Below, in pieces: positions 50,553-61,709 of a DNA stretch of 64,000 nt (position 1 is the stretch's first letter; each line of letters starts with the position of its first letter). The DNA is taken from assembly GCF_000001735.4 (NCBI RefSeq), contig NC_003070.9:24103971-24167970 (forward strand). Direction: 5' to 3'. The DNA comes from Arabidopsis thaliana. Taxonomy: Eukaryota; Streptophyta; Magnoliopsida; Brassicales; Brassicaceae. A model generated the notes under the pieces. That model was not told the DNA's origin, ran no database searches, and saw only the letters and a list, made by a program, of their open reading frames with translations. Made by a program: the position numbers and the translations under genes.

Positions 50553-52541
50553 TTAGGCACTTAGTGAAATGGAGACAAGCGACGATAGCTTGAATTTCTT
50601 CATCTTTGTGGAGTCTCGTGGCTGAAACAGAACCTCAGTGCTCGACCTGACAGTCACTTCTTTCGACTCTGCCCCTGAACTGCCTTCACTTCTGTAGTCC
50701 CTATACGAATACAGAACCTGCAACCTCGAAGGAGCTGCAACCCAAATCATTTTTTTTATTAATTACATAGCTCATTTGTAAATGTAAACACAATCGCGAA
50801 CGCAAACAAATAATCAAGGTCTAAAGAGAATTTACCTAATCCAAACATGCTTGTTTTCTGAATAGAGACACGGTCGACTTTTGACCTTTTGATATTTCTT
50901 AAAGCCAGGGTATCTTCCTGCTTTCCTTTAAACTCGAGGAATTCCCCTAACACAATTTTGCTACTTTTAAGCTCCACTCTGCAGCATAATCAACTTTTAA
51001 TGAAAACTCTTTGAACAGAACTACTTCATCAAGGGTTCAAGAGATGAGATGTATGACCAACTCAGACAATTTTTAAATTGAACGTCAATAAAGATGAGAT
51101 GTATGACCTATCCCACGTTGGTGCTGTGCCAAGGATGAAATTAAGTTTTTGATGCGAAGATTCCTGCATCTCTTTTCCGGTGCTGAATGCGCCTTTAACC
51201 CAACCAGAAATTTTACTTTTTGATACTGGTTTTAGCTGTTGCCAATCTTCATAGGTAATTACCTCACTCGGGAATGCATGAATTGTACTGAAAAAAAACA
51301 AAAAGAAAACATATATTTATGCACCAGTAGGAAAATAAAGAATGTCTTTACAGACCAAGATAGCCACGCCCATGCACGCACTACAAGATGTCCTGTACTT
51401 CAAATTGATTGCTTTTTTGTCTACCTCTTGCAAGCAGGAAGATACTGACGGTAGCAAGGATAACGATAACATACCGAAAACTTGGATTGGGAATGACAAC
51501 TTTGCAAGACACATTTCCTTCTAGTAAAGTAACTCCCCTCTGTTCAAGATATGATTCAAGAACTGAAGCTTGTTTCTTGACCTCCGCCAGCTGAGAAAAC
51601 ACACATCCATTAGTCATAAACAAGATTGCATAGATGCAAGATGCAGGTCAACTTTCCTAAGTCGATAAAAATACAGGAGATTTGATCAAGAGACTTGAAA
51701 TGAAACGTGTAAGAACGATCCAGGAGAAAAGAAAGGATAACCAAGCACATTCGTATAAATAACAAGAATATTCTGTTTCATAATCTACTCAAGCGACAAT
51801 CATACTCTCTACTTTGCCAAAACATATACACATTTACAATTCGATGGAGACCTTACATAAAATGAACATATCCAATTCACTGTGGTCGTGCAAAGAGAAA
51901 AACCCTATAAGCCTCTAGAAGTAAATCATCAGTGCTATTTTCTCACAATGACATAATTATGCAACAAGGAGATAGCAGCAGAGTTCCAATATATGTATCC
52001 TTTACAATCTAGAACAGAAAATTATAGAGAATCACTCACAAGCACTAAAACGACACTCTAATAACTTGGATGTTCAAACTATAAGCATTGTGTGTAATCA
52101 CAAAGAATCAAACAAAACTTACAGGATCAGGGAAAGTCTCAGTAGTATGATGCTTGCCACCTTCACAAACCCAGCTACCATCACTAGTTACCGTAACAAT
52201 CCCCGATAGATTCTTCACAGAAATCACTACAACATCTCCTTTAGTAACAAGAACAACATCAATGTCTTGTCTAGAAGCAGTGTCGGCATCTGGAATTCGA
52301 AGTCCTACATAAGCTTTTCCACCATAAAGTTTCTCAAGTCTGCAATAACAAATGGAAATCAGAATCAATTTCAGTGGAAATCGAGAATCGAAAAATGGAG
52401 TATGGGGAAAATCGGGAACCTGTGAGCAACGGAGAAGAGAGCAGTGGAATCGGAAGTTTCGACGTCGGAGAATTCGTCGTCGTAGAAGAAACGGCGGACG
52501 AGTTTGTAGATGACGAGACCGCAGATGATTTCAATCCACAT
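50553..52541 (-). CDS. NERD-domain-like protein, At1g65020-like
   Basis: A 319-residue protein of uncertain function. Exons in transcript order: 52420-52541, 52123-52339, 51475-51590, 51108-51287, 50836-50978 and 50553-50734, all GT-AG. The start MWIEIICGLVIYKLVRRFF looks like a short hydrophobic anchor. Residues about 52-85 (GLRIPDADTASRQDIDVVLV...VVVISVKN) resemble the core of a NERD, or nuclease-related, PD-(D/E)xK-like domain with Asp68 and Lys83. The position that is usually acidic before x-Lys is Ser81, so nuclease activity is doubtful. The C-terminal part has no recognised motif. It is divergently transcribed from the WD40 gene, with 286 bp between the start codons. Confidence 0.82.
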
Positions 52542-52827
52542 CGTTTGCTTCGTCTTGTTGTTGAAATTTGGGAATTGGAGGATTGAGAGAAAAGAGACGA
52601 TTCTTGGAAATTAAGAAAAAAGAAAAAACCCCAGCTGAAGTAAACGAACAACAAAGATGCTAAAAACTAACACAAAAAAGTCGGTTCAATCGAGCCATAA
52701 ACCACAAAACTAACCGGTTTTGGTATCCGGTTTAATTTACAAAACAGTCTTCCTCTTCAATAAAAACCTAAAACCCTAATTATTTTCAATCAGACTTCCA
52801 CTTTCGAAACCTCTCACCGAAGCTACA
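52542..52827. promoter_or_regulatory. Candidate bidirectional promoter with telo-box
   Basis: Only 286 bp separate the ATGs of the NERD-like gene (minus) and the WD40 gene (plus). AAACCCTAA at 52771-52779 is a telo-box about 50 bp before the WD40 start, in keeping with a ribosome-biogenesis gene. No separate TATA box is evident for either gene. Confidence 0.6.
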
Positions 52828-54541
52828 ATGAGTATCATCGCAGGCTCCTACGAGAGATTCATTTGGGGTTTCAAGCTTAAACCCACGAAGCACGACGCCG
52901 AATCTCAAACCCTAACTCTCTCCCCTCTCTTCTCCTACCCTTCCCACATCTCCCCAATCACCACCGTCGCTTGTTCCGGTCCCGCCGCAGCTTCCGGCGG
53001 CTCCGACGATACAATCCACCTCTACGACCTTCCCTCCGCTTCTTCCCTCGGCTCTCTCCTTGACCACAATCACGCAGCTTCAATCACCGCTCTCTCCTTC
53101 TACACACCTTCTTCACTCTCCTTCCCTCGTAATCTAATCTCCGCCGCCGCAGATGGCTCCGTTGCTATATTCGATACTGATCCTTTTGTTTTGCTTAAGT
53201 CGTTTCGTCCTCATAAGAAAGCGGTTAATGATTTAGCGATTCATCCTTCAGGGAAGCTTGCTTTAGCTGTTTATCGTGATGAGTTCTTTGCGATGTTGAA
53301 TTTAGTTAGAGGAAAGAGGAGTTTTTGTTGTAGGTTAGGTCATGAAGCTAGTCTTGTGAAATTTGATCCTAGTGGTGAAAGGTTTTACATGGTTGTGAGT
53401 AATAAAGTTGGAGTTCATCAGTCTGAAGATGCTAAGCTTCTTCTTGAGCTCGAGAATCCGAGCCGCAAGCGTATTCTCTGTGCTACTCCTGGAGAGGTTG
53501 TGTTTCTTACTCTTTGGAACCCACAATTGTAACTTTAGTCTCTTAATTGGAACATTTGGCATGTTCAAACTATTGTCTGTGAGTAACTTTGAGATTGTTG
53601 GCTTGTTGTTGAGTATTGGTTTACTAAGCTTTCTCTGTGAGTAACTTTGAGATTCTTAGCTTGTTGTGTATTGGTTTTGCTTTGATTGCTGATTAAATTG
53701 TTCTAGAGCTGCGTGATTTGGTTTGTCTCTTTTAATGCTTAGTCCTATGTTACCCATGTGTGCATATTGCAGAAGATTCCACCTTGGAACCTTAAAAGAG
53801 GTTAATTTAATACTATCAAAGTATGCAACCCTAGACTCTGATTACTCTTTTGGGAAAAGTGTTATAATCAGATAAACTAAAGGTTGCTTCTTTTGCTCAA
53901 CTGTGTGTTCGGTTTAAGTTTATAAAGCCTCTGAGAGTTATCTCGCTTAATAGAGTTTCTCTTCCTTATTGATGCGGTGCTTGTGTTTTATTTGTGGAAA
54001 TGGTGATAAATTTGATTTAGAGGATTTGTTCTTTGGCTTACAAATGTTTGCTTAATTTGCAACAGAGTGGAACTCTGTTCACAGGTGGTGAGGATCGGGC
54101 TATAACAGCTTGGGATACAAATAGTGGGAAGCTTGCATATTCCATAGAAGATGCTCACCCAGCTCGAATCAAAGGTATTGTTGTGCTTACCAGGAATGAT
54201 AGTGACGGCTCCTTGGAAGATCCATACTTGATTGGTTCTGCATCGTCTGATGGGATCATACGTGTTTGGGACGTGCGAATGGCGGCTAAAGAAAATACAA
54301 AACCATTAGCCGAGACAAATACTAAATCAAGGCTTACTTGTCTTGCCGGGTCAGCTCTTAAATGTAAGTTTATTTTTCAGAATGTGTTTTTCTAAACCAT
54401 ACAAAGCCAATAAACAAACTCCCACAAGTTGTGACATTATGGTTGTTCATCTTTCTCTATGTTTATTCAGCTATGAGACGGCCACAGATTGGAAAGCAGG
54501 AACCTCAGAAGGTAGACGAAGAGCATGAGGACTCAGAATAA
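52828..54541 (+). CDS. WD40 protein of the MAK11/PAK1IP1 type, At1g65030-like
   Basis: A 345-residue WD40 beta-propeller. Exons: 52828-53496, 54066-54363 and 54471-54541. The opening IIAGSYERFIWGFKL, then SGGSDDTIHLYDL, LISAAADGSVAIFD, LAIHPSGKLALAVYRDE, LFTGGEDRAITAWD and IGSASSDGIIRVWD, parallel the order seen in PAK1IP1 (animals) and MAK11 (yeast). These act in 60S ribosomal subunit maturation in the nucleolus. The C-terminus is short and acidic (KVDEEHEDSE). The telo-box promoter agrees with a ribosome-biogenesis role. The orthology is from memory of the family. It converges on the LYR-motif gene, with stops 383 bp apart. Confidence 0.9.
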
Positions 54542-54924
54542 GAGCTGATTTTTAGTGTTTATTGAAAAATTGTGAGCTGACATTAATTTTGATGCAAGTT
54601 TTGGTAGAATCCAGTAGATTCTTGTCGAATTATAATTATAAACATTGTCTTAAACCATAGATTTTGTGAAAGAAACAAACAAAAAAAAAAGCATTCTACT
54701 AATATCATTTTACATGAGTTTTCATCAATTTGGACAATCTCACTTATGCATTGTGTTGTTCTTCTCAAACTTATCATTAATGATTATTGGGATACACTGA
54801 GCAATATGCAAAAACATACGACATGTTTGCTAAACCATCATCTTGTAATACCAAAAACATGACAAAGATAGAAAAGAGCAGCAAGTGAAGCCATATATAT
54901 CCATGGATGTGTGACAATGATGAC
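54542..54924. other. Convergent 3' spacer between the WD40 and LYR genes
   Basis: It contains only the 3' UTRs of the two converging genes, AT-rich. No gene. Confidence 0.6.
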
Positions 54925-55200
54925 TCAATACTGAGTAGAGTTGTTGGGGATTTTGCCTTGTTTCAATTGAGAAAGAGCATATTCACCAGTACGGATGAGA
55001 TCAGCGACATTGTGTTTCGAAATCTCCTCAGAGCCAAACAAGAAGATGGTCCTAACCTCAGCTTTCTTCGCAAGTCTTGAAGCATAACTAAGCTGCAATT
55101 TTGGCGAGTTAATGCTCCTAAGTAATTGTCGATACAAAGAAAGAACTTTTCCTCTGTTCTTTGCAGCCTCTTCTGCTGTTAACCATATCAGACTCTTCAT
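54925..55200 (-). CDS. Small LYR-motif protein (LYRM9-like), At1g65032-like
   Basis: A 91-residue protein in one coding exon. The LYR tripeptide is at residues 22-24 in GKVLSLYRQLLRSI, followed by a helix with an Arg (KKAEVRTIF) and a C-terminal helix (DLIRTGEYALSQLKQGK). This is the layout of small LYRM proteins, which fold as three helices, bind mitochondrial acyl carrier protein and help assemble respiratory complexes or Fe-S proteins. It is closest in shape to LYRM9. The start MKSLIW at 55200 is the first ATG after the predicted 5'-UTR acceptor. Mitochondrial location is inferred from the family, as no classical presequence is clear. Confidence 0.8.
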   Translation of the reverse strand: MKSLIWLTAEEAAKNRGKVLSLYRQLLRSINSPKLQLSYASRLAKKAEVRTIFLFGSEEISKHNVADLIRTGEYALSQLKQGKIPNNSTQY

Positions 55201-56134
55201 GGCTTCGTCTTTAACAAAATTGGAAACGAGAATGTCCTGCACATGTTCATTGAGCAATTTTGTCAAACACTTGGTGCGCAAAGAACCAAAACACCAATGA
55301 AAAATCAAATCATTAACGTTACATAACCTAAGCAATTTGATAGCTAAATGAATCATAACTAAGGAAATGTATATATCTAAATCTCATATCACAATTTGTT
55401 CAGGGTTTAAGTCCATTTTTGAGATACACCAACAAAAGCAATTCAAACCGGAGAATTCAGTAGTAGGAAATTCACATACGATAGGTATCCAAAAGCATAA
55501 AGAAGAAAGAAGAGACTCGATGACTTGCCTTCAGCTGTGAGAGATTTTCACCGGACGGCGATGATCCAGTGAGCGAGAGTGGCGGAAGCGGGAGGCGAAG
55601 GACTAAAGAGTAAATTTGCTAAGTTATTAATTGGAAAAGGAAAAATTTGCATTAAAACCCTTTTTGGTCTGAACAAATTGCAAAACAAACTTTCAACTAA
55701 CCTCAAACTTAAACTTTGACCACAAGAAATAAAAATTGTAAAATACCCTAGACTAAAATTTCCATTTGATTTTCAGTCTCAACACTAAATATTTACTTCT
55801 TTTCAAACTTTATGGTTTTGCATCTTTTTGCTTTTTTCAGCTTTAGTTGATAAGAGAAGGGAACAAACTTAAAGAAAAACTATTATAGATAGAGAGACAA
55901 GTGTGGTAAGGTAAACAGAAGACCAGTTTGCTACTTTTAAGTTCCAAGCTTCTATGAGACACCCAACATTTACATTTTCAAATCCTCTCTATAGCAAAAC
56001 CATTCACACAATCTGAAGTTTACTCTTACTTCTCTCTTTACTCCGAAATCCTAACTCTTCTTTACCACATTTTGTTTTTTGTTTACGCAAATGACCTCTG
56101 ATGAGACCACCACATTTGCGTTAATGGTTCACCA
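55201..56134. other. Intergenic between the LYR gene 5' side and HRD1B 3' side
   Basis: It contains the LYR gene's 5' UTR intron and first exon (to about 55610), then AT-rich DNA and the HRD1B 3' UTR. No gene. Confidence 0.55.
55237..55528 (-). other. Candidate GC-AG intron in the 5' UTR of the LYR gene
   Basis: On the minus strand, CTGAAG|GCAAGTCATC is a perfect GC-type donor, and GTGCAG|GACATTC is a good acceptor 36 bp before the start codon. It is not constrained by reading frame. A GT donor near 55482 is an alternative. Confidence 0.45.
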
Positions 56135-59100
56135 CTATGCAGTATCCGCAACGGACTTTCCTTTCGTATCTACAGTTGTCGGTTTCTCCAAAAGCCGAAG
56201 TTGGTTCGTTAACACCTATCCAGAAAACAATTTGATAAGAAACTCTGAGCTGCTTCTCGGAAAAAGGTAGTTTTTGTACAAAATTCTATCGACATACCTC
56301 GATTTGGGACTCAAGAAATCTTCTTTGAGCTTCTACCTCCGTCTGAGGAAGTAATGAATTACCTTGAGACCTTCATATGAACAAATCTTAGTGTTACTTC
56401 TACCATCATAGATAATGGATGATAACAGAAGTTAGATGGAAGAAAAATTATTCAAGCCAAGTCTCGGGCTAACATGACATATGCAGGACATCCATCACAT
56501 GGATATGTTCAGGTGGAAAGAAAGACATGTGAGAGAAACTGGCACCATAATAGCTTACTTAAGCTACAGTGATCATGTCTGAATATATTTGTTATGCAAG
56601 CTATGTGTTATTTATTTGGGTATAGCTTTCAAACATACCATACTAGTGTGTTTGCAGAAGATGGATAAACAATGGATCTCCCATATATAGAGGCTGCAGA
56701 AGCAGCGGCTTGAAACCTAGCCTCGTGCCTGCTCATATTCTCACTGGCAGCAGCAGAAACAGAAGAACCCTGACCATCAGAACTTGAAGTACCGGTTCCT
56801 GTATGAAGCGTAGAGCATCGTCATTAGTCACCATGTTAACAAAAAATCAAACGCATTCATCTTCTGGACAATCTGAAGCACATAAGTCATCATCCATACT
56901 AAGAACATCAAGAGACAAATATAATTGGGAGCACAGAGTTCAATATCAGCAAAAATATGTCTGAATAGCAAGACCGATACCTTGCTGCAGGGATTCTTGG
57001 TGTGGCCCACGGTTTCCAGAAGCTGTTGATGTAGCATTCTCAGCTGGGACAACCAGTGCTCTGCAAGTGGGACATGTGTTCTGTCGTTCCAACCATGACC
57101 GAAGACAATGTACATGAAATAGATGGCCACATACTAATTTCTTCGCTGAGGTCATTTCTTCACGACATATGATACAAGTGGCATCATTTCTGCAAACCCC
57201 AAATAAAGAAATGTGATTGATCTAGATATACAAGCATAATTAGTTTTAAGAAACTGCTCAAAAGATATTTAGAATATTTGGAAACATAAATCTTGTGGGA
57301 ATATCTGGAACTTACGAACTAAGTTCTTCAGGAGTTGCATCAGGAAACCGATCATTCATATTGGAAGTGATTTTCCGATATCGAAGGTAATCAGTCACAC
57401 GAATCTTGAAGTTTCTGAACGTTTCGTAGAGCTCCCGTATTAGATGCAAGGGAAGGCCATAGTTCCTACGCAATAAAAAAGTGATACTCAAATTAGGATA
57501 CAAATTCCAATACTATATTGCCATAAATTGCATAAAGACTGACGTAGTAGATCTATTGTTTTGGCTGATTATTGTTTCTCATTTATGACTTTCATCGTCT
57601 ACAAGTAAGAATATATGAAAGTACTAATGTAACCAAGAGAAGACTCATAGATGGACATAAGTGTAATGATAGAATTATGCAAGTAACTCTTGCTACAAGT
57701 ATCCAGCAACAAACACTGTATACCGATAAGGCGATAGTGAGTTGTGACATACTAATTTCAGCATGTTAATAATTCAGGATTTAGGTTTCTTTTGGTGGTA
57801 TAACATCTAAGTTTGGAATAATGAAAACGTGAATAAACTAAAAACTTACATGAATATCATCAGGAAGAAGCAAAGATACATGGACAAGTGAAGCAAGTCA
57901 CGAACAAGCTCCAGATAGAAAGTGTATACTGGTTTTCCTTCCCATTGACCTTCCTTGAGCATATCAGTGACATAGAAGGCATACTTCACAATAATAGAAA
58001 CAGTTGTTGTTGCCAGAATCATATACCTGCAACATAAAATTCGTAATTAAGTCTAAAGCTAGGCTGTATGATGCAAAATTCAGTAAGACTAAATTGTCAG
58101 AACAAACAGCTAAACAGGGGGACATATCACATGGTCTATTGATGGCATATCCAAAGAAGGATACATAACTAAACAATATGCACCGTAAACAAAGCTAATA
58201 ACATGAATAAATATCCTGATCTCTTAATCACCTGAGCCCTTCCCCCATATATTCAGCTATTTTCGACAGATGTTTCATGTATCTTTTGTGTTTGATAGCT
58301 GGCATAAGCTTTAAACTAGGAGGATAATTAAACAGGATCCTAGAAACTAAAACAGTATCTAAGAGGCCTTTAAGTAAGGTTCATAGAAAAACACATTCAC
58401 AATAGTTTCCCATATAGTTAGTTCTTCCTGACACCAAAAGAGCTCAAACAAACATCAGAGTTATTATTCACAATAGTAATAGTTCCCATATTTTTACTTG
58501 TATATAGAGATTTAAAACATACTAGCTATCCAAATATAGGGCTACAATGATATCTAAACCGAAAGGTCAGTTATCGTAGACCAAATAAAATCCTGAAAGA
58601 TGATTTATTAGAGATCCTTCTCCTATGTAACTCAGCTACGTCAAATTCACAAGTTTTGGCAGGTGCAAAAACTTTCAAACATTTCAAAATTCAGCCCAAA
58701 TTCTTGGCAGCCAAAACAACCTAACGCTCTGAAAACATGTAAATGCGCGTATATCCTTCATAAATTTTCAACTCTATAAGAATCCTAGCCCGTCTTAGTA
58801 ACATCAACCCAACAAAAAAAGTTTGATTCCATGAAAATAAGTAAGAGGTAAAAGACACTTACTCAAACGTGAAGAAGACTGACATTGAAGCTTTACGTGA
58901 CTGAATCAATTGCTGTATAGAACTATACGTAAGGAGACAATCTAAGATAAGGAGGAAAACCATAAAAGAAACTATACGGACATGAGAGAGCAAAGTCACA
59001 GAAGGAGTAGTCTCAATATACTCCACTCTCTTTTGAGCCATCCAATGCAAACCCTTAATCAACAAAAGAGTCACAACCAAAGAGATAAACCCAACAGAGA

Positions 59101-59395
59101 AATCTTGTCTAAAAATAGTAATAGCAAAGAGAATCTCCATCAGTTCTCTCCAAGCTTGCTCATTCAAACGCTCAACTTCAGCTTCTCTAAGAGAACCCAA
59201 AAACACAATTTTGACAAGATTCCATAAACTCAACATTAATACCAAACCCATGTTCAAAAGAACTACCAAATTGATCTTAGACGTTGATAGATACACAGTC
59301 GCTGGGTAAAATTGACCTCTGCTACTAAAAGCATGATATATCACAACCAATGTCGCGAGAGTACTCAGACCCGCGTAAACCTTTAGCTGAATCAT
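56135..59395 (-). CDS. HRD1B: ERAD E3 ubiquitin ligase HRD1B, At1g65040-like
   Basis: This is an ER-membrane RING-type E3 ligase that ubiquitinates misfolded ER proteins for export and proteasomal degradation. Exons in transcript order: 58863-59395, 57850-58026, 57316-57465, 56981-57189, 56639-56798, 56298-56370 and 56135-56215, all GT-AG, giving 460 residues. The N-terminal half has six or so membrane helices. The RING-H2 finger is Cys292, Cys295, Cys307, His309, His312, Cys315, Cys326 and Cys329 (CIIC...CGHLFH.HC...CPTC). The Ser/Ala-rich tail contains TEVEAQRRFLESQIE. The last two exons are short and easily missed; without them the model stops early after TLVW. The 5' UTR probably has an intron at about 59417-59536. 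Confidence 0.95.
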
Positions 59396-60315
59396 TGTCC
59401 TTCAAGCTCCTTCAACAATAGGATCATAAAAGAGGAAAGAACATTATAAAAATCCAAAACTTTAATCTCATTGATCAATGATCAATGTAAACTACAAAAT
59501 CCATAACCCAGAAATTGTTTCAATCAAATAACTTACAGGAGAGAAGAAATCAGGAGCTAGCAGGAGAAGATGATAATTCAGAGTCGTGTATAGGTAGAAG
59601 AAGAGATATAATGATTAAAGCCTTAAGCTTTCCGTTAAGGAAATGAGAAATCACGAACGAAGAGGGAGGAGGAAGAAGAAAAGCTCTCTTAGAAATTCGT
59701 CTGCGTAAGCGCAACCAATGATATAACGACACGTGTATAAGAGTTTTGTTTTTTGGACAAAGACACGTGTAGAAGAGTTAGACATATCAATCACGAGTTA
59801 ATTTGGCCCAATTAGATTTGAAATCTTTAAAGCCCAACTATTTCTTTGTCTAGGGGGTTCTTCACTATCGACGAAAATGCTTTAGGCCTTGGAAAAACAC
59901 GACCCGAAGATCATATCCGAAAAATACTCGATAGAAACCCATTCGAGTCTTTTGTATAGAAATTTTTATTTTGACCCTTCTAATATGTCCTGTAGCATTT
60001 GATTTTTAAGTGAATCTCTAATTCACTCTAATATGTCCTATAGCATTGGTGTTACCTTAATAGATGAAAAATGCAAAAGTTCAATCATAACAAGATTTCA
60101 TGAACTTTAATCAACCAAAAACAATGATATACCAAAAGCAAAAATTAAATAACTAAAGATCATTAATAAACGCATGAAAAGTCATACAGACATACAATAG
60201 TCAGACATGCATGGTAGATAAATACATAGATAGAGCGTTAACTTCACATTCAATTTTACGCATAAAACAGAGTAGTCCTAGACTTTAGAGTAGTAGACAT
60301 GGCATGGTAGATATC
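59396..60315. other. Intergenic between HRD1B and the MATH gene
   Basis: It contains the HRD1B 5' UTR and promoter (to about 59850, including a GGCCCAATT element near 59805) and AT-rich DNA up to the MATH gene's 3' end. No gene. Confidence 0.55.
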
Positions 60316-61709
60316 CTAAAAGAAGGGATGGTTTTTATGGGAGTTTTCAATTTCACATTCGATCTCTACCTCCAAAGTCCCTTCACGGTCCAAGTAAGCC
60401 CCCTCAATTTTATCGAAAGACATGGATTGAGGAAGACCCATCTCTTTGTTCGAGTTCATGATCCAACCTTTAACTACAAAAACAAGAAATGTATGTTAAA
60501 GGAGTAAGACATTTGACATCACAAGTTAAGAACGTCTATTGAAAATGTCATCAGCTCCTAATTTATCCCATGCGAAATCGTAACATCAATAGTTTTTGAC
60601 TTACGCCATCCTTTAAGGTGATTGGATCCACGCGGCCTGCAGGTTCACTCGCACGAAAATCAGCTCACCCTTGGATAAAGTTTCCCCGTCAGCTAAATGC
60701 AAATGCTGGGATAACTTGTCATCTGCCTCAGAGTCCCCCTTTGGATACAACTTTAGAGTCCTTTGAAACATAAGTACATAACCATCCACTTGTTAGCAAG
60801 TTACCACTATTGCACACATACAACAATATCTATCAGAACAAAAAAAACTCACCAATCTTTTTCTCCCATGTGAAAGGTTTTGGATACGCAATCATTCTGT
60901 TCTAGGAGAGCGAAATCACGAATACTCCAAGAGAATTTGTGAAAAGGGAGAACTTCACCAAAAGAGGCGGGTTGTGAAACAATCTTGACAAGATAAATCC
61001 CTTTGCACGGTCTTTGAGTGTTTCAACCGGAAGAACTTGTGACAATCCCCAAACCGTTTTTGAGGAATTGAACCTCTTAACTTCAACATCTACATGTCAA
61101 CATGTATCAACACATATTAGAGCTTCATTCTTATATATATACAGAGAAAGAGATAGATAATAAGGGTAAGAGGAAACGAACCTTGAATAGAGAGGTACCT
61201 CTTCTCTTCTTCGCTAAAGACAAAGAAAGTGAGATAGACAAACACATCAATGGGTGGTGTTGTCGATGAGAGGCATTCCACATACATTGAAACAAAGCCC
61301 CTTCCATTGTCAGCTTCGTTTCCTTTCGGGTAAACAACCAATCTCCTGATTTTTACAAAAAAGGCAATATTTCTTAGTAATATATGTTGCAGTGAAGAAA
61401 GATGTGAACTTTAGCTAAGAAAGATGTAAACTTCATGATGTAAACTTTAGTGAAGAAATATGTAAACTTCATGATGTAAACTTTAGTGAAGAAAGATGTA
61501 AACTTTAGCGAAGAAATATGTGAACTTTGGCGAAGAAAGATGTGAACTTTAGCTAAGAAAAAGATCACATACCAGTTGTGTCCACCGGACGAGAAAGGAG
61601 GGGATTCGTATTTGTCGTTAGCAAGCTGAGAGAGTCTGACAAGAGAAGAAGAAGGAGGGTTCCTTCTCCAAGTTTTCAACATTGCAGAATCTGATGCCTT
61701 TGAACCCAT
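60316..61709 (-). pseudogene. MATH/TRAF-like gene with at least two frame breaks, At1g65050-like
   Basis: It is a homologue of the large Arabidopsis family of tandem-MATH (TRAF-like) proteins, thought to be adaptors. Exons in transcript order: 61573-61709, 61182-61345, 60853-61089, 60605-60760 and about 60316-60473. Exons 1-3 translate as MATH up to DRAKGFI, after which the frame reaches a stop at 60902-60904 (162 residues). The family sequence continues in another frame (FGEVLPFHKFSWSIRDF) to the splice site and into exon 4 (LKLYPKGDSEADDKLSQHL). In exon 4 it breaks again before PRGSNHLKGW. Exon 5 supplies a normal MATH end (LDREGTLEVEIECEIE). It is either a decaying pseudogene or makes a truncated single-MATH protein. 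A catalogue may list it as coding. Confidence 0.7.
61394..61560. repeat. 22-bp minisatellite in intron 1 of the MATH gene
   Basis: Units of the type GAAGAAAGATGTGAACTTTA plus GC recur about seven times between 61394 and 61560. Some are joined into a 36-bp higher-order unit containing CTTCATGATGTAAACTTTAG, which appears twice. Confidence 0.8.

Noticed and set aside
56629-56638. Stop of HRD1B after TLVW-YV
   Set aside because: TG|GTATGT at 56639/56638 is a strong splice donor, and two further exons (56298-56370, 56135-56215) complete a 460-residue protein in frame.
60304-60507. Plus-strand 67-codon frame opposite MATH exon 5
   Set aside because: The minus strand encodes a recognisable MATH C-terminus. 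The plus frame has no family features.
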